From Clusia tigrina (Eukaryota; Arthropoda; Insecta; Diptera; Clusiidae), in contig OV050033.1 in NCBI GenBank assembly GCA_920105625.2, forward strand, positions 131,253,821 through 131,317,820: 64,000 nt of DNA, given 5' to 3'. This document shows, in pieces, positions 35,341 through 46,810 of the stretch. Made by a program: the position numbers and the translations under genes. The notes under the pieces are model-generated. The model was not told where the DNA came from. It saw only the letters and a list, made by a program, of their open reading frames with translations, and ran no database searches. Positions within the stretch are counted from its first letter, which is position 1. Each line of letters begins with the position of its first letter.

Positions 35341-38300
35341 ATGTTTTTCACTTTATTTATTGGAGTGATTTTGTTGGTACTGCTTTGGGATTATTTCAAT
35401 ACAAAGCATCGCAAGGATGTGCTGAAAAAATCCAACATTTCCGGACGTACCTGTTGGCCCTTGATTGGCACCGCACTGGAAATGCGTGGCAACAATGCGG
35501 AAAGTAAAAAAAAGTCCTAAATTTGTGGAACATTATTTTCATTTGAAATTAAAAATCCTTTTATTGAAGAAGTCAGTAAAATTTAATATTAAATTGTATT
35601 CCTCGTTATATAATCTAAGAACCTTCACCAATCATATTCCAATTGTAAAATCTGCCTTTCAGCGGGCCTTGAGTATTTGCGCTCGAATTTGGAGGAACGC
35701 GGAAAAATCTATCATTCTTGGTTTTTCAATAAGCTCATCATATTTTCTTCGGATGTGAGGGATCTGGAAGAGGTGCTCAGCAGTCAAACTCTGATAACAA
35801 AGAGTGATGCCTACAATTTGATACACGAATGGTTGGGTGAAGGGTTGGTGCTCAGCAGTGGCAAAAAGTGGCACACACGCCGCAAGATAATCACGCCCAC
35901 TTTTCACTTTAAGATCTTGGAGCAGTTTGTAGAAATATTCGATCAGCAGAGTAAAATTTTAGTCACCCAATTAAAGGACAAAGCTGATGGCAGGACTCTG
36001 GTGGATGTCAATCCACTGATTCGTTTAATGACATTGGATGTAATCGCCGGTTGGATATTTTTCTCTTTTTAATATACTTTAAATTTCCTTATTTTTTTCT
36101 TATTTATTGTTATTATTTTATTTTTACGTACAGAAACTGCCATGGACGTCAAGGTAGAGGCGCAAAGGAACCCGCAGCTCAAATATGTGAAAGCGAGTGG
36201 CATGTAAGTAGAATTTTGTCCCATTTTACACAGTTCCTGAGTTGATCAGCAAGAGGAATGAGTGAAAAGGAATATACACGTTAATTAGTGCAGTCAATTA
36301 TTTCAAGGGTCGTTTAAGCGGGTATAAAAGAAGGTGTGTTGAAACCTTGGATCGCGTGTTGTCAATTGTTATTGAGTTGAAAATGTTACTTGTCAGTGAT
36401 AGATGTCAAATTCAGATGTCAGTGCCCGTTGTCAGTGTTAGATGTTAATGTCAAATGTCAAAGTCAGATGTCAATGACCAATGTCAGTTGCCAGCTGCTT
36501 TTCAGTGGAAAATGTCAGTTGTCAGCTGTCAATGTCACGTGTCAACTGTCTATCTCAACTGTCAATCTAATTTGTCAGTTGAATATGTCAGTTGTCAGTG
36601 TTAGATGTCAATGTCAGATGTCCATGCCACTTGCCAGCTCCCAATGCCAGTTACCTAACCTAACCTATTGTATTCTCATCATGGTGGAAATTTAAGTTGT
36701 AAGTTAGGTTACGTAGACGAGCTGACCGAAAGGCCCACGAATGCACCTGTTAGTCCTTAGCGATACTAAATGAGTGTTCATTTAGGACTCGCGGAAGTTC
36801 AGATCATTCAATAGAAAGAACGCTTTTGCTATCCTTATAAGTGGACACATTCCAAAACCAGGGAGCCCCCATGTATTTGGATCGTGCTGTAATGATTGAT
36901 GGAGAGAAACATAGGAGATGGTTCAAGGTTTCCTTGTAGTCTGTTTCCCCCCATATCTTTTGTTGATTGTGAGCCTCATCTTTTTAGAAGTAGATGCTCC
37001 AACAAATTTGTCTTTGGAATCCAACTCCATGAGCGCTCCGCACAATTGTCAAAAACTGTATTTCGAGCTGTGAAGCGTAAAGATAGACGAAGCAGTTAAA
37101 GAAAAACTTACAAGTATATTATAAGCAAAAGGACCGAAATCCTTCCAGCTTCAACTTCAATAAGCATTCCTATACAGAGATGTGGAAGCTCAGAGTAACT
37201 ACCTTTGTATAATCTCCTTCCAACAATTTATATAGAAAAGAGAGACAAGCGTCATGACTTCTTCCGCCGAAGGGAAAGCACAATATCCTTTCTGACAGCA
37301 AAGTCGTCTTGAGTTGATAGATTCCCAATGGTAAATTGTGGTTGGGTATATAGCGTAATTGCTAATAAGGATGGTGAACACTACTCACAGAGCCCTTCTA
37401 ACAACTGTCAATGAGCGTTATTCTACTGTGATGTGAGCTCAGATTGATCGCCTTTATATATAATCTCCTTCCAACAATTTATATAGAAAAGAGAGAAATG
37501 ATTTCTTCTGTGAAAGGAATACAATTCTATATTCTTTCTGACAGAAAAAGGTCACTCTGAGCTGTTACGCTATGTCTCCACCCATGATAACTTCAAATCC
37601 GGCACCTTTTAAAAATAAATTCCCACTCTGCATTCCATTTCAGTGTCACACGCATAATAGCAGATCGCACACGACATCCCACCTGGCGTTACGATTGGTC
37701 TTTCCATCTCAGCGCTCCGAAGGAGTATAAGCTGCTGAAGGACAACATACGCGTCATGCACGAATTTACACACAACGTCATACAAAAGCGTCGTGAGACG
37801 CTCCTGAAAAGTTTGAGAGGTTCTGGGGCGACAGAGAAATTCCCAGAAAATAATCAGGACACAGAATATGGTGATGGGGGCAAGAAACGCATGGCACTGC
37901 TGGACGTTCTTTTGCAAGCCAGCGTAGATGGCAAACCGTTGAGCGATCAAGACATAAGAGAGGAAGTGGATACATTTATGTTTGCTGGCCATGACACTAC
38001 CACAAACACCACATCCTTTACGTTGTATGAAATCTCCCGTCATCCGGAGGTGCAACAGAAGGTATTCGAGGAGATACGCGAAGTGTTGGGTGATGATAAG
38101 GATCGACCGATTACATATGAGGAACTGCAGAATCTGAAGTATATGGAATGTGTGATTAAGGAAGCGTTGCGTCTGTATCCGGCAGCTCCGATTATTGGAC
38201 GGTCCTTCAGTGCGGATGTGAAAATAAGTAAACTATTTCATTGAACTCTTTGAGATGTTTAGTATTAACCTTTGCTTTATTTTCGTTTACAGATAACCGC

Positions 38301-38633
38301 ATAATACCTGGCAACAGTCAGTTTAACATGGCGCTATTTGTTGTCCTGCGTGATCCCGATAATTTCAAGGACCCCGATGAGTTCAAACCCGAGCGTTTCT
38401 TTAGCGGCACTCTGGATAACGTCTCAACTTTCGCCTACGTACCCTTCAGTGCAGGGCCAAGAAATTGCATCGGCCGAAAGTTTGCCATGTTGCAGATGAA
38501 GACCACCCTTAGCCAAGTACTCAGGCACTATGAAGTGCTGCCTTTGGGCCCGGATGTCATACTATCTTTAAGTTTAGCTCTGCGGCCGGTGAATGGTGTT
38601 AATTTGGGCTTCAAACCAAGAGTTTATAAATAA
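35341..38633 (+). CDS. Cytochrome P450, CYP4 family (gene 4 of array)
   Basis: Intact ER P450 of 514 residues. Exons: 35341-35503, 35663-36049, 36134-36203, 37644-38227, 38293-38633. Sister of gene 3: the anchor [19 protein letters not shown] and the sequence [12 protein letters not shown] are nearly the same. Visible: [19 protein letters not shown], signature [23 protein letters not shown] (ExxR), FKPERF and [15 protein letters not shown] with Cys460. Differences worth noting: Ala321 replaces the heme-linking Glu; the ETAMG motif reads ETAMD; YPPVP reads YPAAP in a substrate-recognition segment. The exon 2 donor is GTTGGA. Intron 3 (1440 nt) carries a TGTCAG minisatellite, a LINE tail and a duplicated block. 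Substrate unknown. Confidence 0.92.
36365..36650. repeat. Minisatellite of TGTCAG/TGTCAA units in intron 3 of P450 gene 4
   Basis: Over 25 loosely spaced TGTCA(G/A)(T/A) motifs, often AGATGTCAATGTCA. It gives a false open frame on the plus strand. Confidence 0.88.
36650..36935 (-). mobile_element. LINE 3' tail inside intron 3 of P450 gene 4
   Basis: On the minus strand, the sequence from about 36790 reads AAATGAACACTCATTTAGTATCGCTAAGGACTAACAGGTGCATTCGTGG, then GGTCAGCTCGTCTACGTAACCTAAC. This is the LINE tail found at 9860 and 38990. Confidence 0.65.
37185..37570. repeat. Duplicated block (about 130 bp, two copies) in intron 3 of P450 gene 4
   Basis: TATAATCTCCTTCCAACAATTTATATAGAAAAGAGAGA occurs at 37207 and at 37457, each followed by a related GA..TTCTTC..AAGGGAA.. 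TTTCTGACAG stretch. Confidence 0.85.
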
Positions 38634-38759
38634 TTTTACGGGCTTTGTTACAGAATATACCAATTCATTACTGTGTCAGGGACCGAGGTCCTTTTTATAC
38701 TGTCAAGTACATATGTGTTTTTGATATATAAATGTATAAAAATTAAGCTTTATAGCAAT

Positions 38760-39040
38760 CATGTCAAGGACAAGTGTACATAATCTATCGAGAAACCTAG
38801 TAACCTATCAAGTTATCAAGAAAACATTGGAGCATCTCCTATGTTACTGTCTATCAATCGCCAGAGCACGCCTGGTTTGGGGGACTAGAGGAGTTTTAAA
38901 CCCCAGGAATGGCTCCACTTATACGGATACCAAGAGATGCCTCCCTATTCAATAATCTCAGCTTCTACGTATCCAAAACGGACCCTCATCTGATATCGTT
39001 AAGGACCTAACAGGTCTATGCGTGGTTATTAGGTCAGTAA
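38760..39040 (+). mobile_element. LINE 3' end fragment
   Basis: KTLEHLLCYCLSIARARLVWG (about 38820) is the C-terminal zinc-type segment of the LINE family. It is followed by the tail GTTAAGGACCTAACAGGTCTATGCGTGG ending at about 39035. Confidence 0.75.
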
Positions 39041-39261
39041 TATTGATAGTAAGGTGAAAGTTTACCTTATTAGGTGATCGCAAGGGAATAGCTGTTTTCT
39101 TCTTTATAATTTTTTACGTTTGTCAATTTTTCCAGGTTGTCAACAGCGATCAGCTGTTTTCATCTAATTGACAATTCAACTGATGATCTCATTTCATGAA
39201 ATTGTTTTTGTTGTAGCCTTGCGGCCGCCTTATTATGATCCCTGTTCAACTTTGTATATTT

Positions 39262-39640
39262 TAAAATGCGTCTATTATGTTATAAACATACCGACTTGTA
39301 TGCTAGGCACACAAACAAGGTTGGCCAACTTTGCAAAAAACGTAGATGACCTTCCGAATCTCGGGAAATGTAAAGTAATTTTGAAGCTGGTCGACCAGAA
39401 TCCCTTTCTGCGGCTGCGGGAAGCTAAGGAGAAACTTTTCAAAAATAAAATTAACATTGATCTCAACACAATCAGGCAGCCCTTATACGAGGCAAAGGTC
39501 AAATTTCGGTCTACAGTTTAGAAACTATTGCTTACGGTAGACCACATAAAAAACCGATGGACCTGGGCAAGCGAAAACACTACTCGTGATTGGTCGAATG
39601 TGGTGTTCACAGATGAACCGGCTTTTGGGTGCGTGTTGCG
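39262..39640 (+). mobile_element. Tc1-like transposase relic
   Basis: The frame from about 39300 reads ANFAKNVDDLPNLGKCKV, DQNPFLRLREAKEKLFKN, IRQPLYEAKVKFRSTV then TAG, and continues in the same frame LLLTVDHIKNRWTWASENTT, DWSNVVFTDEPAF. This is the DNA-binding part and the first catalytic Asp (FTDE) of a Tc1-type transposase. The rest is missing. Confidence 0.78.
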
Positions 39641-39689
39641 GTGAAGCATGTCTGGTTAACCAGCAATAAACAATTTATACAACGCAACT

Positions 39690-39870
39690 TCAAACACCCT
39701 GTAAAAGTTAATATCTGGAGATTTCTAATAACAAAATAGGCTCCATCAATGCCTTTATAAAATGCTCCAAATGGTTGACTTTTGAGTGGGAATGGGACTT
39801 GTGTCTCATGCGTTGTCACAAAACTCCAATCCAGGCCTAAGTGTACTTTTTAGCAGCCGCTCAACCTAAC
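39690..39870 (+). mobile_element. LINE 3' tail fragment (family B)
   Basis: CCAAATGGTTGACTTTTGAGTGGGAATGGGAC, GTCTCATGCG and CCAGGCCTAAGTGTACTTTTTAGCAGCCGCTCAACCTAAC match the minus strand of 59525-59700. Confidence 0.65.
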
Positions 39871-41130
39871 TACCAACCTTCAAGTCGTAATTTACACTCT
39901 TATGTCATAAATTTCAATTTGCGCCACCAGCGAAACGGCGAGCAGCTGATATAATATAATATGATATTCACCACAGTAGCTGTCAAATGAGTGAAATTCA
40001 CCATAAGTAAAATTTAGATCGAGCGGGCATCAAAATACGAAATCAATTGACAATTGATTGCCGTTCATAGTAGGAGTCATGGTTTCCTCTGTATAAATAG
40101 AGCATACATTAATCATCTTTTTCAAGGGCCTGTACCTTTTCACAGAAGCATCGTAGACCCTTGAAGCTTGGAAGAAATTAAAGAATACACTTTTAATTAG
40201 AAATGAAAATATAAAACGTGGCGCTGCTGTTAATGAGTCTAGAACTACACTCAGCATTGACATACCCATACATAATGCTAGCTAGCATGCAAACGTGGGT
40301 TTACCCTATCAACTAAAAGAGATCCCCTAAAAATATGTGGCAACTTTTCAACTGGAACAATAACAAAATTTCTGCTAATATTGATAAATGATTTTTTTCT
40401 AATTTTGATAAATATTTGTTGTAATTTTGATAATGTGCAATGTATTTGTTATAAATTCGACAAGTGGGACCAAAACATATCTAACACTCTAATCTGAACT
40501 GGTAGGTTTCTGCTGTTTAAAAAGTATAAGGCAGCTTTTTGACCTTCGTACATTTTTTCACAGCTGTAGGGTGCTATTTCTGAATCATTGTCACCATCTC
40601 ACACCATGGACCAAAACAGTGCTCTTACCTTATGACACACAACAACAACTTGGCACAAAGTGTCGCTCATACGCTCTCTTGCTCAGCAATTACGTTGTTT
40701 ACGAAATTCAAAACGCGATAACCGATTTCTAGTAAAAATAAACATTAATAGTTTTAGAAAAATATAAATAATCATAAACAACACCAACAACGACAAATAA
40801 ATTTTACCACATTTGTTAATTGAAATTTGAAGTTGTTCAACAGGAAATTCTTTTTACTATTTAAGTGGATCTTTTTTATACAATTTGTAGGTAGTTAAAG
40901 TGTATGGAAATCGCATAAAGACAACTGGAAATTGATTGTCTTAGGTCAGTGATGTGCTCCATATTTGCAACTGTTCCAATTCTAAATCAATTTGATATCT
41001 CTGGTTATCTAATGATTGCTCTTCAAAAGGGTAACAAGGTTGACTGTAGGGTGATTATGTATTCATTGTCATATGTATACACATATATATGTATATATGT
41101 ATACACTTATATATATAGTAGGCACATCTA
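39870..41130. other. AT-rich spacer
   Basis: No recognised gene. It ends in short TA/TG-rich runs at 41070-41120. Confidence 0.35.
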
Positions 41131-41135
41131 ATATA

Positions 41136-41315
41136 TATTAACATAAACCCACAAGAAGTGCTTTAAATCACTACTTCATGGTCAGATGGCCTCACTGTTC
41201 TACGAAATGGATGCCTCCTTTATATATATTACCATAAACAAGAACGAATCTAGTCGCGTTAAATCACAAGAACTTGGTGATCAGGTGACGTTACCGTTCC
41301 ACGAAACTATATCAT
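41136..41315. repeat. Imperfect tandem repeat, about 88 bp x2
   Basis: Each unit reads TATTA.CATAAAC...AAATCAC...CTT..TGGTCAG.TG...GTTC.ACGAAA, at 41136-41212 and 41224-41310. Confidence 0.65.
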
Positions 41316-41524
41316 ATCTGATTAAGGACGTTCAATTGTACGGCGTGCTGTGTGGTACGTAGCACCGTTTAGTGGCGTAAACATGTCGGTGCCAACGGGC
41401 CAACGAAAAAAAGTTCAGTGGCGTTGTACAAAAGCCCCAAAAGTGAAGAAAGTCTTACGAAGGCCGGTTAATAGAGACATTTGGGCTACAAAGCTGATTT
41501 TTTTTATTTGACCGTGCTCGACAG

Positions 41525-41780
41525 CAACGAACTAGAGGGGATTTATCCACTACAGAGGCGGCTGTTTAGAGTTCTCCAAGATTACTTCAGATAGTGGCTT
41601 CAATGGGTCATTGCTCCATCTCATAGTTCTGTTACATTGCTTTTGATCGAGCCTGACATCGAGGAACTGGAGGGGGTTTATCCACTACAGTGCCCGTTGT
41701 TTGGAATTATCCAAGATTACTCTAGATAGCGGCTTTAGTTGGACGACTCATTGTTCTATCTGATAGTTGTGTTACGTTGG
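41525..41780. repeat. Imperfect tandem duplication, about 135 bp
   Basis: GACAGCAACGAACTAGAGGGGATTTATCCACTACAG at 41520 and GACATCGAGGAACTGGAGGGGGTTTATCCACTACAG at 41654 start two units. Both continue GTTTAGAGTT..CCAAGATTACT..AGATAG.GGCTT and ATAGTT.TGTTAC.TT. Confidence 0.85.
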
Positions 41781-44520
41781 AGTTTAAAGTCGGGGATTGA
41801 AGGATTACTTATGTCTCTGATTCTGAAGAGATTTTCATACCAATTAAGAAGCTTGTTAGCAAAATTATCGGCTTGATATCCCAGATTTTCCTAAAATTCT
41901 CAATGCTCAATGTATAACAGCATCTCTATAAGGTTCTTAAAAATATGTAATGACTTATTACAATTGTCATTGGAGTCTGACGTTTAATTGAAGCCAGGAT
42001 CGTATTATGAAATCTTCCCTGGTGAAAATCGAGGGTGGGGATAAGGACGAATCCAGATGCTAGGTGTCAGCTGTACTTGTGCAACTAATGCGGCGACTAA
42101 TTAATGAAGTTCAAGATCAAGTTCGAGTTTATTTAATAATAGTACAATAAGACTGTGGCGACTATGGACGAAAATTCAACGTCGTGGTGGCGCTCTTTAA
42201 CGCGGTGTCCTCTCTCTTTTAACTGTCTCTCTTCCCTTTCAACTCCCCCTGAAACTTCCCACTTCAATAGCAGATTATAGAAGTTCTCAGAAAGTGGTTT
42301 TGTATATTATCGGTGGTTGTTATCAGTTGGCGCCACCAATTAGTTACTGTCGGCGGTTCTCAACAACGTGATCCCGGAGCATTCCAGTATATTGTCCTGA
42401 GCTCTCTTGGATTTTGAGTTTGTGTCATTCACTTCGATGTACTTCTCTTTGATTATGTGAGAATCACCACCTGCTTCGATGTTTAGATCCATTATGTCCT
42501 TATCAGCACCCTCAATAGGGTACTGTCTGACAACTTTTGTTCTTCTATTTTAATTTTTTTATGTCTTTTTAGCTTGAATACATAATTTTCTGTTTACTCT
42601 TATCTTTTCAGTTCGTATGTGGCAATTTTTTAGGTTTCACTCTTTATCTTATCACACTTTTTACTTTCTATATTACGTACTTATTTTTAATGATACCATG
42701 AAATGATTTAGATAACTGATAGTTATTATTAATTTTTTACTTCACTTTCCCAACAAATGTTTTTGATTAGCAAATTTATTATTTATTAGTCTAACGTTAA
42801 TAAACATATTTCAAATTTATTCTATAGATTGCCATCAAAATGAAGAATCATCAATTGCAGAATTATCAGAAGAAAAGATAATTCCATTTGCGATACGTGC
42901 TCAGAATCTCATTTCCTATAACAGTTTCCATTTAATCTGGCACCACTCTAAGTAACAGCTTTATTTAATCTGGCACCACTCTAAGTGACAGCTGGGAAAT
43001 TTGGCAGATGGTGAGATAATATTTAATTATGTTTGGTTACGATGGTGAACTTTCTCTCGATTAATAAATGGTGAAAATATATTTAAAAAATTCTCAAAAA
43101 TCAGAAACATTATGCAAATTTTAAAACACCCTTTCCGAATGTTCAACATCATGAAGACGCATCTCGAGCGACTATTGTGAATTTAATCAATAAATATAAT
43201 CGAATCGAATAATCAATAAGTTGGACTCTAATCGATTGAAATCCAAAGTTTGTCTAGGCCAGCTGAAAATATCATCAAGATATGGCGTAAAACCCGACCT
43301 AATCGGTTTCAACATGTTCGCAGGAGGGACTGAACTCCTCAACCTCAATGAAAGCACACTCATGGAAGATTTGGGTTCGAAGACTTTCGATCTTTCTAAA
43401 CGACTCAAAATGAAATGAGGCAAATTAGTGTTACGATGGAAATTTAATGATCCATTTAGTTCATAAATCTGAGTAACATAAACTAATCCAAGCATTCCAA
43501 AGCGTTCCTCTCAAATCACACTGTTCCCTTCACAATGGCTATGTTGCTACCTTTCCTGATGTATATACCAATGCACCCAAATTTACGAACGTAAGAACGG
43601 TCAAGATTAGGAGTGACTTTCCCTTGCTACCACCTAATTATAGCGCTCTGAGCAAATCATTAAATCAGAGAACCTTCTGATGTGTTATATGTTTAACAGA
43701 TCTGTGAATTAATTATTCACCTGTACTGAACCGATTGACTCAGTATACTGAAATAGAGCATTTGCTCACCTCTTCATTGGAGCGTTCAGTAAACCCAGTT
43801 AAGTCCAGTTTAATTACTATAGAGGGTCTGGGTTAAGTAAGTGTGGCCAAAAGAAGATTAACCAAATATTTTGTTGCAGAACCTCATTAATATCTTGAGC
43901 ACTGTCTATGAAGTCTAAAGGGTGTACAATAGGTATACCTGATCACGGTATCTGAAATGCCTTCCTTTTGTCCGAGGCCAAAAATCCTAGAAGCTGATCA
44001 ATTGTCATTCTAGTGATGCTACCAGTTGTTTTTCTCAGTGTAACTTCAGTTACAGCTTTACATGGACCATTCAATCTATCTCAGTTGATTTTCTCAGTAG
44101 AACTTGAAATGCTACTACTACGTGGAACAACCATTCCTCCAAGCAGCACCTCCCCCCCCTTAATAATGCCAACCGGTCTTTATTATCTTGGCGAATTCCA
44201 TGACTATTATTTATACGAGCAGTAGTGACCTGCCTGACTTCTCCGCCATTCTATGAAGCATCTTCTTTACATTATTCTCAAACATTTCTTTATCTACACT
44301 ACAGGTGTCTGAGCTATGTATACTATAACAGTAGTATATAATATGACAGTAGTATGATTACTACTATACGGTTAATCGGTACGATATATGTATGTGTGTT
44401 GTTGACACCTGATCCACCAGGTGCTAACTTTACTGGATTATAAGACACATCTCTAGCTGCATTTGTAGTAGTGTAAACAAATTCTGTAAACAAAACAAAT
44501 TCACAAGATTCGAGCTTATA
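41780..44520. other. Spacer; possible LTR remnant near 42.1-42.4 kb
   Basis: The segment 42070-42340 ends in TATCAGTTGGCGCCACC. TGGCGCC is a common primer-binding-site core just after an insect LTR. No second LTR and no gag or pol frame are seen, so this is a weak call. Two near-identical 28 nt stretches (ATCTGGCACCACTCTAAGT) stand at 42936 and 42968. No gene is recognised. Confidence 0.3.
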
Positions 44521-44527
44521 AACAGAC

Positions 44528-44531
44528 ACAC

Positions 44532-44571
<40 letters not shown>

Positions 44572-44640
44572 AGGGAGAGGGATAAAAAGTGAGAGAGTGG
44601 GAGAGAAATGGAGAGAGAGCAGAAGACGTCGTATAATATT
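44528..44640. repeat. (GA)n microsatellite
   Basis: About 17 uninterrupted GA units, then impure GAGAG runs. Confidence 0.95.
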
Positions 44641-44954
44641 TTATTTAGAACCTGATCTCGTTTATAAAATTATTTTATTATAACAAGTTTCCGAGTAGTT
44701 AAGTTTACATGTGCCCAATTTTATGCCACATAATCCCCCGTACGAATCGTAGTCAGTGGTTTATTTAGACTTTGTACTCTTTACCGATACTCTACAATTT
44801 TGTCAAGTCATCTGCAGACAATACCGAAATATCTAAAAGCCAAATGAATCAGTAAAAATAACAATCTACTCGTAATTGAATGATTTTCATTTTTGGTTGA
44901 TCCGGTATTGTTGAAATTGTAAGTACTCTACAGTCTACTATTATTATAGTTTAG

Positions 44955-45370
44955 AATAATAAATCTATAATATATCTGTAATATAGCTGTAATAAATCTA
45001 TAATATTTCTATAATGAATCTGTAATAAATCTGTAATATATCTGTAATAATTCTATAATAACCATGTAATAAATCTGTAATAAATCTGTAATAAATCTGT
45101 AATAATTCTATAATAATCCTGTAATAAATCTGTAATAAATCGGTAATAAACCTATAATAAGTATGTAAAAAATCTGTAAAAAATATTTAATAAATCTATC
45201 AAATATCTGTAATAAATCTGTAATAAATCTGTAAAAAATCTGTACAATATATGTAATAAATCTGTAAAATATCTGTAATAAATCTGTAATAAATATGTAA
45301 TAAACCTGTAATAAGTATGTAAAAAATCTGTAAAAAGTCTGTATTAAATCTGTAATTAATCTGTAATAAA
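44955..45370. repeat. AT-rich satellite, unit AATAAATCTGT (about 11-12 bp)
   Basis: About 35 units of AATAAATCTGT with variants (AATATCTGT, AATTCTAT). On the minus strand this yields a misleading 120-codon frame of repeated ITDLLQIFYRF. Confidence 0.95.
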
Positions 45371-45639
45371 TATATATATACGAGTATATAAATAATGAAA
45401 GTGTCAAATTCGAAAATTTCTCTGAATGAACCGAAATATTGGCCACAAAATAAAAATAGATTTTAATCAAACTATTTTAAACAATTTTTGTGTACGATCT
45501 TGAAGTCGAAGAAGGCATAATATTGTTAATAATATAAAAATAGTTATTATCAAAATAAGGAATAATATTGTAAATAACATAAAAATAATTATTTTAAAAA
45601 AAATAAAGGGAAAAGAGTTTCCGTAATATTTTTGGATAC

Positions 45640-46402
45640 ACTCAGATGCTGTAAACCCTATTGTGCGATTGTACTGCTCGAAAAATCTGGTTTCACCAAA
45701 AGTTCCTATGCTAGTTAATCCTTATACCTGGAGGGACCCAAATCTTCTGCAGGACCATTTCTTGTACAAGACGACGACTGGTCAGTTTGGGATTATCACA
45801 AAGTCTTTCGTCAGGCGGCGCAAATATTGCCATTTGACAGGGTGCTTCAATGATGCACAAGACAGAGCAACCACCATAGGTAGATTGCCCCAATAGGTTA
45901 AATGATTTGGCGAATATAATATTGGTGAGGCTAATGGTCTTTTTTCCTGTTGATTCGAGTTTCCTTATATAAAATGCGGTTGTTGTATAAGGTTGGCCAC
46001 TTCATAAGATGCACACTTAGTTCAATAAAAATGTTCAATCCAGAGGCATTCAATCATTTAAATGGCTGTTTGTACTATGCAAATATTGAGGGAGAGACTC
46101 TTTTCTCACTGCGAAGCAGATTTCTCGTTTCTTAGCACGATCGCAACGAGTTAATTGCAAAGGGTACTCGCTACTTTTAATGTTATTTTTAGCACTGACA
46201 GGGAATGCACTTCTATCAAGTTACGTGCAGGATTTATTTGCAACCTGGAATGTCAAACAAATCCTGCGCTTTATTAGGGCTTCGAAATGCTTTCATGAGG
46301 GAGGTAGAGGTGCAGTATTGTGCGGAGGTATCACAAGGGACCCACAGTGGTCTGAGTGGGTTGGTCTGTAGACTGGCTGCCACAAAAACCTAACCTAACC
46401 TG
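45640..46402 (+). mobile_element. Probable LINE 3' end fragment
   Basis: The end 46310-46402 (TATCACAAGGGACCCACAGTGGTCTGAGTGGG... CTGCCACAAAAACCTAACCTAACC) has the form of a LINE 3' untranslated tail like family B. Upstream frames are open only in pieces and show no domain that I recognise. Confidence 0.45.
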
Positions 46403-46803
46403 GATGCCCACGATGTATTTCTGCCAGCGTTCAGGTGTTCATCTAGCAATACAAACAAGACATTGTGAGTAACCTCAGCTGATAGTCTTCCTCGGACTGT
46501 AGAATATACATCAGAGAGTACGAGAAGAGCACACATTATCTCGATCGTGCGTTCTTAGTGGTTCTTAGTCCGTACGCACACACGGCTCCGCATCGTATGC
46601 TCTCCATGACCAGTTCTCTTTGCTCCTGAGCTCATCAAAACGTGTCTGGTGACGTACTGATAAAGTTATCTATGCTTTCACTCATCAACTCAAGCGAAAG
46701 CAGTTGCCCAATTCACTTTGTGTAGGGTGGTCACACACGTATGGACTCCCATATATTTTGGAAGGTGAGCATTTATCTCTACAGCGCGTGGGCGCTTGGC
46801 AGC

Positions 46804-46810
46804 TATAAAA
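46804..46810 (+). promoter_or_regulatory. TATA box of P450 gene 5
   Basis: CTATAAAAACG begins at 46803, about 134 nt before the ATG. It is identical to the motif before gene 2. Confidence 0.65.

Noticed and set aside
36390..36695. 101-codon plus-strand open frame
   Set aside because: Built from TGTCAG/TGTCAA minisatellite units inside an intron of P450 gene 4.
43187..43495. 102-codon minus-strand frame overlapping a 65-codon plus frame
   Set aside because: Neither strand shows a known motif; could be old transposon coding sequence, but I cannot support it.
45108..45470. 120-codon minus-strand open frame rich in ITDLLQIFYRF
   Set aside because: It is the translation of the AATAAATCTGT satellite; the protein repeat mirrors the DNA repeat.
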